Positions 45,180 through 54,178 of a stretch of DNA of 64,000 bases are shown piece after piece. Source of the stretch: an uncultured Winogradskyella sp. (GTDB taxonomy: Bacteria > Bacteroidota > Bacteroidia > Flavobacteriales > Flavobacteriaceae); NCBI RefSeq assembly GCF_947495255.1, contig NZ_CANLYI010000003.1, positions 186,001-250,000 of the forward strand. The letters run 5' to 3'. Under the pieces are notes generated by a model. The model did no database searches. It worked only from the letters and a program-made list of their open reading frames with translations, and was not told the DNA's origin. How positions within the stretch are numbered: the first letter of the stretch is position 1; every line of letters begins with the position of its first letter. Made by a program: the position numbers and the translations under genes.

Positions 45180-45362
45180 ATTTTCAATTACCTTGCATTT
45201 GTTTTACAATATTAATTTCAAAACCTTGTGCGTAATTGCGGCTGCAAATATAAAAACAAATTCTATCACAGCAAACAATAAAAACTAAAAAAAATAATTT
45301 TAATTTAATCTTCAAATCTCAGCCATAAAATGTATATATTGAGCACATAATACAATGCATTT

Positions 45363-45755
45363 ATGGACGATAAAGTAAAATTTGAAATGGAGTTTGTGAT
45401 CCAAGCATCACCAGCACTACTATATACATATATATCAACACCTTCGGGCTTATCTGAATGGTTTTCAGACAACGTTAATTCTCGTGGAGAATTCTTTACT
45501 TTTATTTGGGATGGCTCAGAAGAGCAAGCCAAATTATTAAGTAAGAAAACAGGAGAACGTATTAAGTTTAGATGGGTAGAAGACGATGAAGATGGTGCGT
45601 CTTATTATTTTGAAATCAGAATTCAGGTCGATGAAATCACAAAAGATGTCTCTTTAATGATTACAGATTTTGCTGAAGAAGATGAAATTGAAGAAGGAAA
45701 AATGCTTTGGACCAACCAAATCGGAAGTCTTAAACAAGTTTTGGGATCAAGATAG
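45363..45755 (+). CDS. START-like/AHSA1-type SRPBCC domain protein
   Basis: 130 residues, the whole of it one SRPBCC domain: KFEMEFVIQASPALLYTYISTPSGLSEWFSDNVNS is the typical beginning, with the middle FTFIWDGSEEQAKLLSKKTGERIKFRWVEDD. Binds a hydrophobic ligand in other members. Cytoplasmic. A common stand-alone gene of Flavobacteriia of unknown role. A terminator lies between it and the next gene. Confidence 0.85.
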   Translation: MDDKVKFEMEFVIQASPALLYTYISTPSGLSEWFSDNVNSRGEFFTFIWDGSEEQAKLLSKKTGERIKFRWVEDDEDGASYYFEIRIQVDEITKDVSLMITDFAEEDEIEEGKMLWTNQIGSLKQVLGSR

Positions 45756-45785
45756 CTAGTAAATAGTTATTCTAATATATCTTTG

Positions 45786-45822
45786 TCTCGATTTAATTTT
45801 AAAACTAAATCGAGATTTTTTT
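45786..45822 (+). terminator. Terminator whose T run touches the next start codon
   Basis: Arms TCTCGATTTA and TAAATCGAGA (45786-45795, 45806-45815) with a 10-base loop, then a T run (45816-45822) immediately followed by the ATG at 45823. A TATCTTTG (-7-like) at 45778-45785 borders the left arm. Confidence 0.82.
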
Positions 45823-46674
45823 ATGGTAAATTTTAATGGTTCACTGCTTTCTGAAGCAGATTCTAAACTTACGGTTAATAACAGAGGTTATAAATATGGC
45901 GACGCACTTTTTGAAACTCTAAAAGTAGTTAACGGCAAAATATTCTTTTGGGAAGATCATTACTTTAGGTTAATGTCTTCTATGCGAATTCTCAGAATGG
46001 ATATTCCAATGAGCTTTACCATGGAATTCTTAGAATCCGAAATATTAAAAACCCTTGAAGCTAATAACCTATTGCAAGCTTCTGCTCGTGTAAGACTTAA
46101 TGTAGACAGAGGTGAAGGTGGTAAATATACACCAACAGAAGAAGCAACGGTTCATTACAATATTAGCGCAGAAACACATCTAAATCCGTTTTATACTATT
46201 GATGGAGATACCAAATATTTGGTTGATTTATACAAGGATTATTTTGTAGCACCAGGATTGTTGTCTGGCTTAAAGTCTAACAACAAAGCCATACAAGTTA
46301 TAGGGAGTATTTACGCTAAGGAAAATGATTTTGATAATTGTTTGGTATTAAACACTAACAAAAGTGTCATAGAAGCCTTAAATGGGAATTTATTCATTGT
46401 TAAAGATGGGAAAATAAAAACACCACCTTTAGAAGATGGTTGTCTTAAAGGTGTAATGCGTAAACAAATTTTGGAGTTATTATCTAAAGACGTCAACGTT
46501 TCCATAGAAGAAGCGTCTATTAGTCCGTTTGAACTTCAAAAAGCAGACGAGTTATTCGTCACTAACGTAATTAAAGGTATTATACCAATTACAAAATATC
46601 GTAAAAAAGAGTTTGGAAATGAGTTTGCACAGAGTTTAGTTAAAAAACTGAATGCAAAGCTGAGGTTGGTTTAG
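45823..46674 (+). CDS. Class IV aminotransferase (PLP-dependent; branched-chain/aminodeoxychorismate lyase-like)
   Basis: 283 residues, PLP fold type IV. Motifs: NNRGYKYGDALFETLKV, RLNVDRGEGG, the PLP-Lys in SGLKSNNKAIQVIGSIYAKENDFDNCLVLN (the Lys of SGLKSNNK), and EEASISPFELQKADELFVTNVIKGI. Family members are branched-chain aminotransferase (ilvE), D-amino acid aminotransferase and aminodeoxychorismate lyase (pabC). Length and the late FVTNVIKGI fit the PabC/BCAT-like group, but the specificity cannot be read. Confidence 0.87.
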   Translation: MVNFNGSLLSEADSKLTVNNRGYKYGDALFETLKVVNGKIFFWEDHYFRLMSSMRILRMDIPMSFTMEFLESEILKTLEANNLLQASARVRLNVDRGEGGKYTPTEEATVHYNISAETHLNPFYTIDGDTKYLVDLYKDYFVAPGLLSGLKSNNKAIQVIGSIYAKENDFDNCLVLNTNKSVIEALNGNLFIVKDGKIKTPPLEDGCLKGVMRKQILELLSKDVNVSIEEASISPFELQKADELFVTNVIKGIIPITKYRKKEFGNEFAQSLVKKLNAKLRLV

Positions 46675-46710
46675 TCAGTGAAATCCGTGGTCTAAGTAGT
46701 TCTAAGTTAT

Positions 46711-47265
46711 TTAATTATAACTAGGATTCTCAGGTGCATTAGACCAAATACTATAATCACCACCAAGTTCTAACATTTTATCGCGCCAAAAAGAATTACA
46801 AGGCTTAGATATAATCTCTTTATTATAGATATTTTCAGAAACTAACCATGCGTTAGATTTAAGTTCATTGTCTAATTGTTGCTCATCCCAACCAGAATAA
46901 CCTAAAAAGAAGCGAATATCGCTAGTTGAAATTTCGCCTTCGTTTATAAGATCAATAACCACAGAAAAGTCTCCTCCCCAAAAAATACCATTAGATATTT
47001 CTACACTATTGGGAATAAGCTCTGGTGATTTATGAATAAAATACAAATTATCTTGTTCTACAGGACCTCCATTATATACAGGAAATTCAGATTCGGTACC
47101 TTCAATAAGGTCTTTCAAATTATATTCTAAAGGTTTGTTTAAAATAAAGCCAACAGAACCCATGGCATTATGGTCCGCTAAGAGAATCACAGCACGATTA
47201 AATGAAATATCACCGATAATGGATGGTTCAGCAATAAGTAAATTGCCTTTTTCGGGTTTGTTCAT
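46711..47265 (-). CDS. YqgE/AlgH family protein
   Basis: 184 residues with the UPF0301 pattern: KGNLLIAEPSIIGDISFNRAVILLADHNAMGSVGFILNKPL, PVYNGGPVEQDNLYFIHKSPE, ISNGIFWGGDF and RFFLGYSGWDEQQLDNELKSNAWLV. Cytoplasmic. Widely conserved, role unclear (AlgH was linked to alginate control in Pseudomonas). Confidence 0.93.
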   Translation of the reverse strand: MNKPEKGNLLIAEPSIIGDISFNRAVILLADHNAMGSVGFILNKPLEYNLKDLIEGTESEFPVYNGGPVEQDNLYFIHKSPELIPNSVEISNGIFWGGDFSVVIDLINEGEISTSDIRFFLGYSGWDEQQLDNELKSNAWLVSENIYNKEIISKPCNSFWRDKMLELGGDYSIWSNAPENPSYN

Positions 47266-47461
47266 TTTAGTTTTTCTGTTTTAAAGATTACTAAATCTAT
47301 GTTTTTTTTGTTAAAAAAACAACTAATTAGGCTTTAATATGCGACATAGCTTAAAAAGATAGCTTTATATCGGGTTTGTTTTAGCTTGGGTAATTATTAA
47401 AAAGGAGAAAGAAAAGTGTCCAAGTTTAAAGGTGTAAGAAGAAATATTTAAAAACAGGCAC

Positions 47462-47489
47462 AAAAAAAAGCCTACTCAATGAGTAGGCT
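47462..47489 (-). terminator. Terminator of the HU gene
   Basis: Arms AGCCTACTCA and TGAGTAGGCT around one base (the RNA loop would be larger), with an eight-T tract on the minus strand. Confidence 0.88.
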
Positions 47490-47515
47490 CTGTATTTTTT
47501 TAAACAAAAAATGTC

Positions 47516-47788
47516 TTAGTTTACTGCGCTACTTAAGTCAGAACCTGCCTTAAATTTTACTACATTTTTAGCTTTAATTTTGATAGTCTTACCAGTTTGT
47601 GGGTTTCTTCCATCTCTTGCAGCTCTTTTAGAAACTGACCAAGAACCAAATCCTACTAAAGATACTCTGTTACCTTTTTGTAAAGATCCTTCGATATCAA
47701 CTAATAAAGAGTCTAATGCTTTTTTTGCTGCTGCTTTAGTAATTCCAGCATTCTCTGCCATTCCGTTGATTAAATCTGTTTTGTTCAT
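47516..47788 (-). CDS. HU family DNA-binding protein
   Basis: 90 residues, standard length. It has MNKTDLINGMAENAGITKAAAKKALDSLL, the flat region VSLVGFGSWSVSKRAARDGRNPQTGKTIKI (beta arms with the conserved Arg, Asn, Pro) and KVVKFKAG. Dimeric nucleoid protein that bends DNA. Has its own terminator. Confidence 0.96.
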   Translation of the reverse strand: MNKTDLINGMAENAGITKAAAKKALDSLLVDIEGSLQKGNRVSLVGFGSWSVSKRAARDGRNPQTGKTIKIKAKNVVKFKAGSDLSSAVN

Positions 47789-47984
47789 AAATATTAATTT
47801 TAAATTGTTAAAAATTTGATTTTAAAAATTGTGATGTTAAAATCTGTAGACAAAATTATTAGGAATATTAAGCTACGCAAGGAATAGCGTGGGAAAATCG
47901 GATTTTTGTTAATAACTTGGGTCATTTGTTAATAAACACGATGCATTTTGTCGGATTTTTTGTAAAACCAATGATAATAAGGGT

Positions 47985-48944
47985 TTACAGCAGTTTTGCT
48001 GATTCAGAAAAATTGTATCCATTTAAAAGTGATTTCACTTCCATTTTTCGCTTTCCAGGTAACTGAATTTCTAAGACTTTTACGTAACCACCTTTACATG
48101 CGACCTTTAGCTCGTCTTTGGTTGTTATTAATTTTCCGGCTTCAAAATTATGTGCTTCTTCAACTTTTTCTACACCATATATTTTTACAGATAATGGTTT
48201 TTCTTCTGCGTTATCTAACAAACACCAAGCTGTTGGGAATGGGTTTAAACCTCTTACCTTATTATATATAGAGTCTATAGGTTGCGACCAGTCAATTTTA
48301 CAATTGTCTCTATTCAGTTTATAAGCCGTTTTTAAATCTTCGGTTTGTGGTTGTATTTTAGTTTTAACGGTATCGTTTTCAATTTGTTCAACCGTTTTAA
48401 TTACTAAAGCACTTCCTATACTCATTAAGTCGTCATGTAATTCGCCAACCGTTGTTTTGTTTCCTATGGCAGTTTCTTCACTCTTAATTATGGCTCCAGT
48501 GTCAATTTTTTCATCTATAAAAAATGTCGTCACGCCAGTTTTTGTTTCACCATTAATAATAGCCCAATGGATTGGTGCAGCACCTCTATATTGCGGTAGT
48601 AACGATGCATGAAGGTTAAATGTGCCATATTCTGGCATCTGCCAAACTACTTTTGGTAACATTCTAAAAGCAACAATGATTTGTAAATTGGCATTTAAAG
48701 CCTTTAATTCTTCTATAAAAGATTCTGCTTTTAAGTTCGTTGGCTGTAGAATATTTAAATTGTGTTCTAAAGCAAATTCCTTAACAGCAGATGCTCTTAG
48801 TTTTTGCCCACGACCTGCAGGTCTGTCTGGCGCAGTAATAACACCAACTACTTTATAATTATGATCAATAAGGGCTTTTAGCGTAGCAACGGCAAAATCT
48901 GGCGTTCCCATAAAAACTATGCGTAAATCACGTTTTTCTGTCAT
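47985..48944 (-). CDS. fmt: Methionyl-tRNA formyltransferase
   Basis: 319 residues, standard. N-terminal formyltransferase domain with IVFMGTPDFAVATLKALI, the catalytic NLHASLLPQYRGAAPIHWAIINGE (Asn, His), and ETKTGVTTFFIDEKIDTGAI (Asp); then the OB-fold tRNA-binding C-terminal domain (from about 205). It formylates initiator Met-tRNA. Its ATG overlaps the recQ stop by 4 bases (ATGA). Confidence 0.97.
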   Translation of the reverse strand: MTEKRDLRIVFMGTPDFAVATLKALIDHNYKVVGVITAPDRPAGRGQKLRASAVKEFALEHNLNILQPTNLKAESFIEELKALNANLQIIVAFRMLPKVVWQMPEYGTFNLHASLLPQYRGAAPIHWAIINGETKTGVTTFFIDEKIDTGAIIKSEETAIGNKTTVGELHDDLMSIGSALVIKTVEQIENDTVKTKIQPQTEDLKTAYKLNRDNCKIDWSQPIDSIYNKVRGLNPFPTAWCLLDNAEEKPLSVKIYGVEKVEEAHNFEAGKLITTKDELKVACKGGYVKVLEIQLPGKRKMEVKSLLNGYNFSESAKLL

Positions 48945-50836
48945 ATAAGTGTGTAAGTATTAATTGGTGTTAATTTTATTTTTTTGAGTTCTATTAATTC
49001 TGAAAGACTATCTAAAAGTGCTTTTTCAGAACATTTAATTTGAAGTAATAATTGTCGCGAAGATAATGCTTCAGGTCTTAAGGCTTTTATAATTTGAATT
49101 GAAATAGCATCGTTTGAATTATTTTCTATGCTTAAAGCTTTAGCCACACAAACAGAACATATACCGCAAGGCTGCTTCGACTTTTCTCCAAAATAGTTTA
49201 GAAGTTGCAGACTTCTGCAAACCCAATCATTTTTAATATAGTCTGAAACCGATTCAATTTGTTGATGTTTTAAGGTGTGTTGTTGCTCTATGGTTCTGGC
49301 AATAGGGTTAATGGTAATATCATCTTCACGCGGTTTTAAAAACGTAATTTCAGAATCGGTATTAGCCATTTGTAAACTAATCACTTCGTCTTTTTCTAAA
49401 CGTTGTAATTGAGCTATCACTTGTTTTTCGGATAAATTAGATTTTTTAATAACCAAGCTAAGGTTCACTTTAGTTTCATAATCAAATATACCACCATATG
49501 TTCTAAGCAGTACTTTTACCAAAATGTTTAAATCCATATGTGTTTCTAAATATTGAAACAAAACGGCATTGGTCGATACAAACTGAATTTTAGTCCTAAA
49601 ATTAAAATGCTGTGTAAGCGTAATAATTGTATTTCGGTCTAACAGCAATAAGGCATTATAAGTAATACTAGCACTTAACTTATACTGATTGCAAAAGGAT
49701 TTAAAATCGAATTGATGCAAGGTGTCTTCGCCTTCTCCATAAGAAATTTGAAAATAATTACATAGCTTATTGTAAACCGTTTTTACAAAGGCTACGGACG
49801 GTAACGTATTTAAAAATTGACTTCGTAAATGATTTTCATCGATATGCTGCTTTAAAATAATGGCATGTGCTAATTCACCATCTCTTCCTGCACGTCCAGC
49901 TTCTTGGTAATAACTTTCTAAACTTTCTGGTAAATTAATATGAATAACAGTTTTTACGTTAGCCTTATCAATTCCCATCCCAAAAGCTGTAGTGGCTACC
50001 ATAATATCTATCTGTCCGTTAGTCCATTGGTACAAACGTTCTTGCTTTTCTTTATTGGTAATGCCACCATGATAAAATGTAGAAGAAAACCCTTTTGCCT
50101 TTAATAAATTATGAATATCAGTTGTGGCACGTCTATTTCTTACATATATAATAGAGGAACCTTTGTGTTTTTTTAATAAGTGTTCTAGTTGAAATAGTTT
50201 ATCGTCAGTATGAATAACATCATAGGCTATATTAGGTCTTGCAAATGAAGCTTTAAAGATTTTTGGGTTTATAAAATCTAGATTCTCCACAATATCATCA
50301 ACCACATTATGTTTTGCGGTGGCCGTTAAGGCGATACAATTAACATGCGGATGTAACTGCCGCAGTGCTACAATATTTTTATAAGCTGGTCTAAAATCAT
50401 TTCCCCATTGACTGATACAATGCGCTTCATCAACGGCAATTAAATTCACTTTCATTTGTTGAATACGCTCTTGCACCAAGGTCTGTTGTAAACGTTCTGG
50501 TGAGAGGTATAGAAACTTGTAATTACCGTAAATGCAATTGTCTAATTGCGTATCTAAATCTTTATAAGACATGCCAGAAGTCAGCGCAATCGCTTTTATA
50601 CCTTTTTCTTTTAAGGTATTCACTTGATCTTTCATTAAAGCAATTAAAGGCGAAACTACGATGCAAATACCTTCTTGTATTAAAGCTGGAATTTGGAAAC
50701 AAACCGATTTTCCGCCTCCAGTTGGCAATAACGCAAAGGTATCTTCTTGGTTTAAAACCGAAGCGATAATCTCTTCTTGTAACGGTCTAAAAGATGTATG
50801 TTGCCAATACCGTTCTAAAACTTCTATAGGATGCAT
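48941..50836 (-). CDS. recQ: RecQ-family ATP-dependent DNA helicase
   Basis: 631 residues with motif 0 (FRPLQEEII), Walker A LPTGGGKSVCFQIP, DEAH box (VDEAHCISQWGNDFRP), SATA-like ALTATAK, motif V and VI (FGMGIDKANV ... YYQEAGRAGRDG), and the zinc Cys cluster CGICSVC near 562. The RQC region follows but the C-terminal HRDC domain is not evident. Unwinds 3'-tailed DNA in recombination and repair. It overlaps both neighbours, so fmt and recQ and the next gene are translated from one transcript. Confidence 0.95.
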   Translation of the reverse strand: MHPIEVLERYWQHTSFRPLQEEIIASVLNQEDTFALLPTGGGKSVCFQIPALIQEGICIVVSPLIALMKDQVNTLKEKGIKAIALTSGMSYKDLDTQLDNCIYGNYKFLYLSPERLQQTLVQERIQQMKVNLIAVDEAHCISQWGNDFRPAYKNIVALRQLHPHVNCIALTATAKHNVVDDIVENLDFINPKIFKASFARPNIAYDVIHTDDKLFQLEHLLKKHKGSSIIYVRNRRATTDIHNLLKAKGFSSTFYHGGITNKEKQERLYQWTNGQIDIMVATTAFGMGIDKANVKTVIHINLPESLESYYQEAGRAGRDGELAHAIILKQHIDENHLRSQFLNTLPSVAFVKTVYNKLCNYFQISYGEGEDTLHQFDFKSFCNQYKLSASITYNALLLLDRNTIITLTQHFNFRTKIQFVSTNAVLFQYLETHMDLNILVKVLLRTYGGIFDYETKVNLSLVIKKSNLSEKQVIAQLQRLEKDEVISLQMANTDSEITFLKPREDDITINPIARTIEQQHTLKHQQIESVSDYIKNDWVCRSLQLLNYFGEKSKQPCGICSVCVAKALSIENNSNDAISIQIIKALRPEALSSRQLLLQIKCSEKALLDSLSELIELKKIKLTPINTYTLI

Positions 50837-51378
50837 TACTGCAAATTTAAGGACTCTAAGATAAAGTTTGCTCTAGTTTCAACTTTTCCGAAGGGGACAT
50901 CAATTAAATCGTAACCAAAGCGCTTATATGTATTTAATAAATGCTGATGAATTTCAATAGCTTCTTCAAAGTTTTCATAACGTTCATTATCACTAGTAAA
51001 AATCTCTTGCCAAGGTGCTAAAACAAAGATATTGTCGTATTTGTGATTTTCGCAAGCTTCTGTAAAATGACTAGGGTAGGTGTCACCAATATAATCCATA
51101 TAAGCGATGACATCAGGTATGCCTCTGTCTAAAAAAACGACTTGTTCAGTTTCTTTAAATGCATTATTAAATTGTTGAATTCTACCGTCTAAAAGCTTTT
51201 TACTGAAGAGAAGCGGTTCTGTTAAAAACATCTGCTCTATACCTTCTTTTCTGGCTTGTAAAGTAATTTGTCTAGAGATTTCATCATAACAAATAAAACC
51301 ACGCTTTTTTAATTCGTTTATGATTGTGGTTTTTCCAGTTCCTGGACCACCTGCGATGACGACTTTTTTTGAATTCAA
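50836..51378 (-). CDS. AAA_28-type P-loop NTPase/kinase
   Basis: About 180 residues from the TTG at 51378. The Walker A KKVVIAGGPGTGKTTIINEL is at the N-terminus, and FLDRGIPDVIAYMDYIGD is the kinase-like site following Walker B. Homologues of this Ttd14/NadR-related family begin directly before the P-loop; an in-frame ATG at 51468 would add 30 residues forming a hydrophobic segment, which I take as untranslated. Nucleotide kinase-like folding; substrate unknown. Ends on the recQ start. Confidence 0.78.
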   Translation of the reverse strand: MNSKKVVIAGGPGTGKTTIINELKKRGFICYDEISRQITLQARKEGIEQMFLTEPLLFSKKLLDGRIQQFNNAFKETEQVVFLDRGIPDVIAYMDYIGDTYPSHFTEACENHKYDNIFVLAPWQEIFTSDNERYENFEEAIEIHQHLLNTYKRFGYDLIDVPFGKVETRANFILESLNLQ

Positions 51379-51548
51379 ATTGTTTATTAATTTTGAAATA
51401 ATACAGAGGATAAAAATAAGGGAATAAATAGAGAATATAAAAATCCTTATTATATTTTGATTGTTCATAGATTATACAAAGGACAGTTTGCTTAATTTTT
51501 ATCATGTTTTAAGTTTTAAATGTATCTTTGTAACTCTAATATTATATT

Positions 51549-51842
51549 ATGGATAGTTCTAAAAAAACAGACGAATTTTACGAAAAATTAAAATCTCAAT
51601 TATACGATACAGCCCTTTGGCCATCAGAGTATTTATATAAATTTATTGTCCTTACGGAAGGCTCAGGAGTGAATCATATTGAAGCACTTTTTGACAATTT
51701 AGGTGCTGTTATTACAACAACAGAATCTAAGAATGGAAAATACACAAGTGTTTCTATTAACGTAAAATTGAAAAATCCAGAAACCGTAATAGCTAAGTAT
51801 AAAGAAGTAGCTGAAAACGTTGAAGGCGTAATTTCTTTATAA
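51549..51842 (+). CDS. DUF493 (YbeD-like) protein
   Basis: 97 residues with an ACT-like ferredoxin fold: WPSEYLYKFIVLTEGSGVNHIEALFDNLGA, then STSVSINVKL-type strands (YTSVSINVKLKNPETVIAKYKEVAENVEGVISL). E. coli YbeD is small (87) and of uncertain, possibly regulatory role. TATCTTTG at 51523-51530 is a probable -7 box. Confidence 0.85.
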   Translation: MDSSKKTDEFYEKLKSQLYDTALWPSEYLYKFIVLTEGSGVNHIEALFDNLGAVITTTESKNGKYTSVSINVKLKNPETVIAKYKEVAENVEGVISL

Positions 51843-51931
51843 TTTTATAATAGGCTTCGTATTTTTTTGTACTTTGCAACAAAACCTAGAGACTTCGGGT
51901 TTTACAACAATATACTACACACTTTACAATT

Positions 51932-52591
51932 TTGATTGACGATTTAGAATACAACACAGAGCGCGAGCATTTAATTATACCAGAATATGGACGTCATCTA
52001 CAAAAGATGATTAATCACGCTAAGACTCGCGAAACTAAAGAAGAGCGTAATAAACTAGCAAATGCTATTATTTCCGTAATGGGAAATCTGCAACCTCATT
52101 TAAGAGATGTGCCAGATTTTAAGCACAAATTATGGGATCAGCTATTTATAATGGCAGATTTTGATTTTGATGTAGATTCACCTTATGGAGAACCTTCAAA
52201 AGAAGAAATTGAGGCAAGACCAGAACCGTTAAAATATCCGCAGAATTTTCCAAAATATCGTTTTTATGGTAATAACATAAAGACTATGATTGATGTTGCT
52301 GTGAGTTGGGAAGATGGTGAGTTAAAGGAAGCTTTAACGTACACGATTGCTAACCACATGAAAAAATGTTTCCTTAATTGGAATAAAGATACTGTTGAAG
52401 ATAGTGTTATTTTTAATCATTTATTTGAACTTTCGGGTGGTAAATTAGACTTAAAGGAAAGTGATGAAAATCTTACAGATTCTACAAGTTTAATGCGTAC
52501 AAAATCTAAGTATGGCGCAAAAAATAATTCTAACAAAAAGAATAGCAATTCTAACAAGAAGAAATATTCTAATAACAGAAAACGTTACTAA
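51932..52591 (+). CDS. DUF4290 family protein
   Basis: 219 residues from the TTG start at 51932; the DUF4290 motif (DLEYNTEREHLIIPEYGRHLQKMI) follows at once, and no ATG lies in the right place upstream. Helical, with a Lys/Asn/Ser-rich tail (last 35 residues). A Bacteroidota family of unknown function, often next to murA. Five bases before murA, so co-transcribed. Confidence 0.88.
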   Translation: MIDDLEYNTEREHLIIPEYGRHLQKMINHAKTRETKEERNKLANAIISVMGNLQPHLRDVPDFKHKLWDQLFIMADFDFDVDSPYGEPSKEEIEARPEPLKYPQNFPKYRFYGNNIKTMIDVAVSWEDGELKEALTYTIANHMKKCFLNWNKDTVEDSVIFNHLFELSGGKLDLKESDENLTDSTSLMRTKSKYGAKNNSNKKNSNSNKKKYSNNRKRY

Positions 52592-52596
52592 AACGT

Positions 52597-53913
52597 ATGA
52601 GTACATTTAAAATTGAAGGTGGTCACCAACTAAAAGGTAAAATTCAGCCACAAGGAGCAAAAAACGAAGCTTTACAAATCTTATGTGCAGTGCTATTAAC
52701 TGCCGAAGAAATTCAGATAGATAACATTCCTGATATTATTGATGTCAATAAACTCATTGCTTTATTAAAAAAGTTGGGTGTTAAAATCAATAAAATAGCT
52801 AAAGGGTCTTATACTTTTAAGGCTGATGATGTTAATTTAAAATATTTAGAATCTGCCGAATTTAAAGAAGACGGTAAAGGTTTAAGAGGTTCTATTATGA
52901 TTGTAGGACCATTATTAGCGCGTTTTGGTAAAGGATATATTCCAAAACCAGGAGGTGATAAAATTGGACGTCGTCGTTTAGATACACACTTTGAAGGTTT
53001 CATTAGTCTTGGTGCAAAATTTCGTTATAACAAGGAAGACTTGTTTTATGGCGTAGAAGCAGATAAGCTAAAAGGAACTTATATGCTTTTAGATGAAGCT
53101 TCTGTTACTGGTACTGCAAATATTGTAATGGCTGCTGTTTTAGCAGAAGGTACAACTACAATTTATAATGCCGCTTGCGAACCGTATTTACAACAGCTTT
53201 GTAAAATGTTGAATCGCATGGGAGCAAAAATCTCTGGTGTCGGTTCTAATCTTTTAATTATAGAAGGTGTAGATGTTTTAGGTGGTACAAATCACAGAAT
53301 GTTACCAGATATGATTGAGATTGGTAGCTGGATTGGTTTAGCTGCGATGACAAAAAGTGAATTGACCATTACCAATGTAAGTTGGGATGATTTAGGTCAG
53401 ATTCCAAATGTTTTCAGAAAAATTGGTATTACAGTTGAGCGTCAAGGTGATGATATTCATATTCCAGCTCATACAGATGGTTACGAAGTACAAAGCTTTA
53501 TCGATGGTTCTATTTTAACGATTTCAGATGCGCCATGGCCTGGATTTACACCAGATTTGGTAAGTATTATTTTAACGGTTTTAACGCAAGCTAGAGGAGA
53601 GGCTGTTGTACATCAAAAAATGTTTGAAAGTCGTTTGTTCTTTGTTGATAAACTGATAGATATGGGCGCAAAGATTATTCTTTGTGATCCGCATAGAGCA
53701 ACTGTTATTGGTCATGATTTTAAGTCCACATTAAAAGCGACAACGATGACGTCTCCAGATATTAGAGCTGGTGTTTCTTTATTAATTGCGGCTTTATCTG
53801 CAAAAGGAACTTCTATTATTCATAATATTGAACAAATAGATCGTGGTTACGAAAATATCGACGAACGTTTAAGAGCTATAGGCGCGAAAATTGAACGTGT
53901 AGAAGGGAATTGA
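52597..53913 (+). CDS. murA: UDP-N-acetylglucosamine 1-carboxyvinyltransferase (MurA), Cys-to-Asp form
   Basis: 438 residues, EPSP-synthase-type fold. Lys22 and Asn23 (QGAKNEA) bind substrate; the flexible loop reads PKPGGDKIGRRRLDTH, in which Asp121 (codon 52957-52959) replaces the Cys115 of E. coli that fosfomycin alkylates. The late DAPWPGFTPD and SPDIRAGVSL are as expected. First step of peptidoglycan synthesis. The Asp form is active in other bacteria and insensitive to fosfomycin (established for mycobacteria, Chlamydia). Confidence 0.97.
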   Translation: MSTFKIEGGHQLKGKIQPQGAKNEALQILCAVLLTAEEIQIDNIPDIIDVNKLIALLKKLGVKINKIAKGSYTFKADDVNLKYLESAEFKEDGKGLRGSIMIVGPLLARFGKGYIPKPGGDKIGRRRLDTHFEGFISLGAKFRYNKEDLFYGVEADKLKGTYMLLDEASVTGTANIVMAAVLAEGTTTIYNAACEPYLQQLCKMLNRMGAKISGVGSNLLIIEGVDVLGGTNHRMLPDMIEIGSWIGLAAMTKSELTITNVSWDDLGQIPNVFRKIGITVERQGDDIHIPAHTDGYEVQSFIDGSILTISDAPWPGFTPDLVSIILTVLTQARGEAVVHQKMFESRLFFVDKLIDMGAKIILCDPHRATVIGHDFKSTLKATTMTSPDIRAGVSLLIAALSAKGTSIIHNIEQIDRGYENIDERLRAIGAKIERVEGN

Positions 53914-53938
53914 AATTATAATATATTAACAATATAAG

Positions 53939-53965
53939 AGGCCTCATTTAATGAGGTCTTTTTTT
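53939..53965 (+). terminator. Terminator after murA
   Basis: Arms AGGCCTCAT and ATGAGGTCT (one G-U pair) with a TTA loop and a T run. Confidence 0.87.
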
Positions 53966-54178
53966 GTATTAAATTGGTTTTATTAACACAATGACATAGT
54001 CTTAAATTGTAACTTCAAAAGTTTTTGTCCTTGTATTTATTTTATGATAAAATAGTTTTTTTAACTTTAGTGCTTTAAAATCGGTGATCCATCGGTTATA
54101 TTGTTAATTATATCGGATGAGTTGAAGGTTAAATATAGATTAATCTTATCTTACTAAAAACTGTGAAATTTTAATTCA

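Noticed and set aside
51379-51468. N-terminal hydrophobic extension of the AAA_28 NTPase as a membrane anchor
   Set aside because: Relatives begin just before the P-loop, and the extension is AT-rich sequence translated by chance. A TTG start at 51378 is better.
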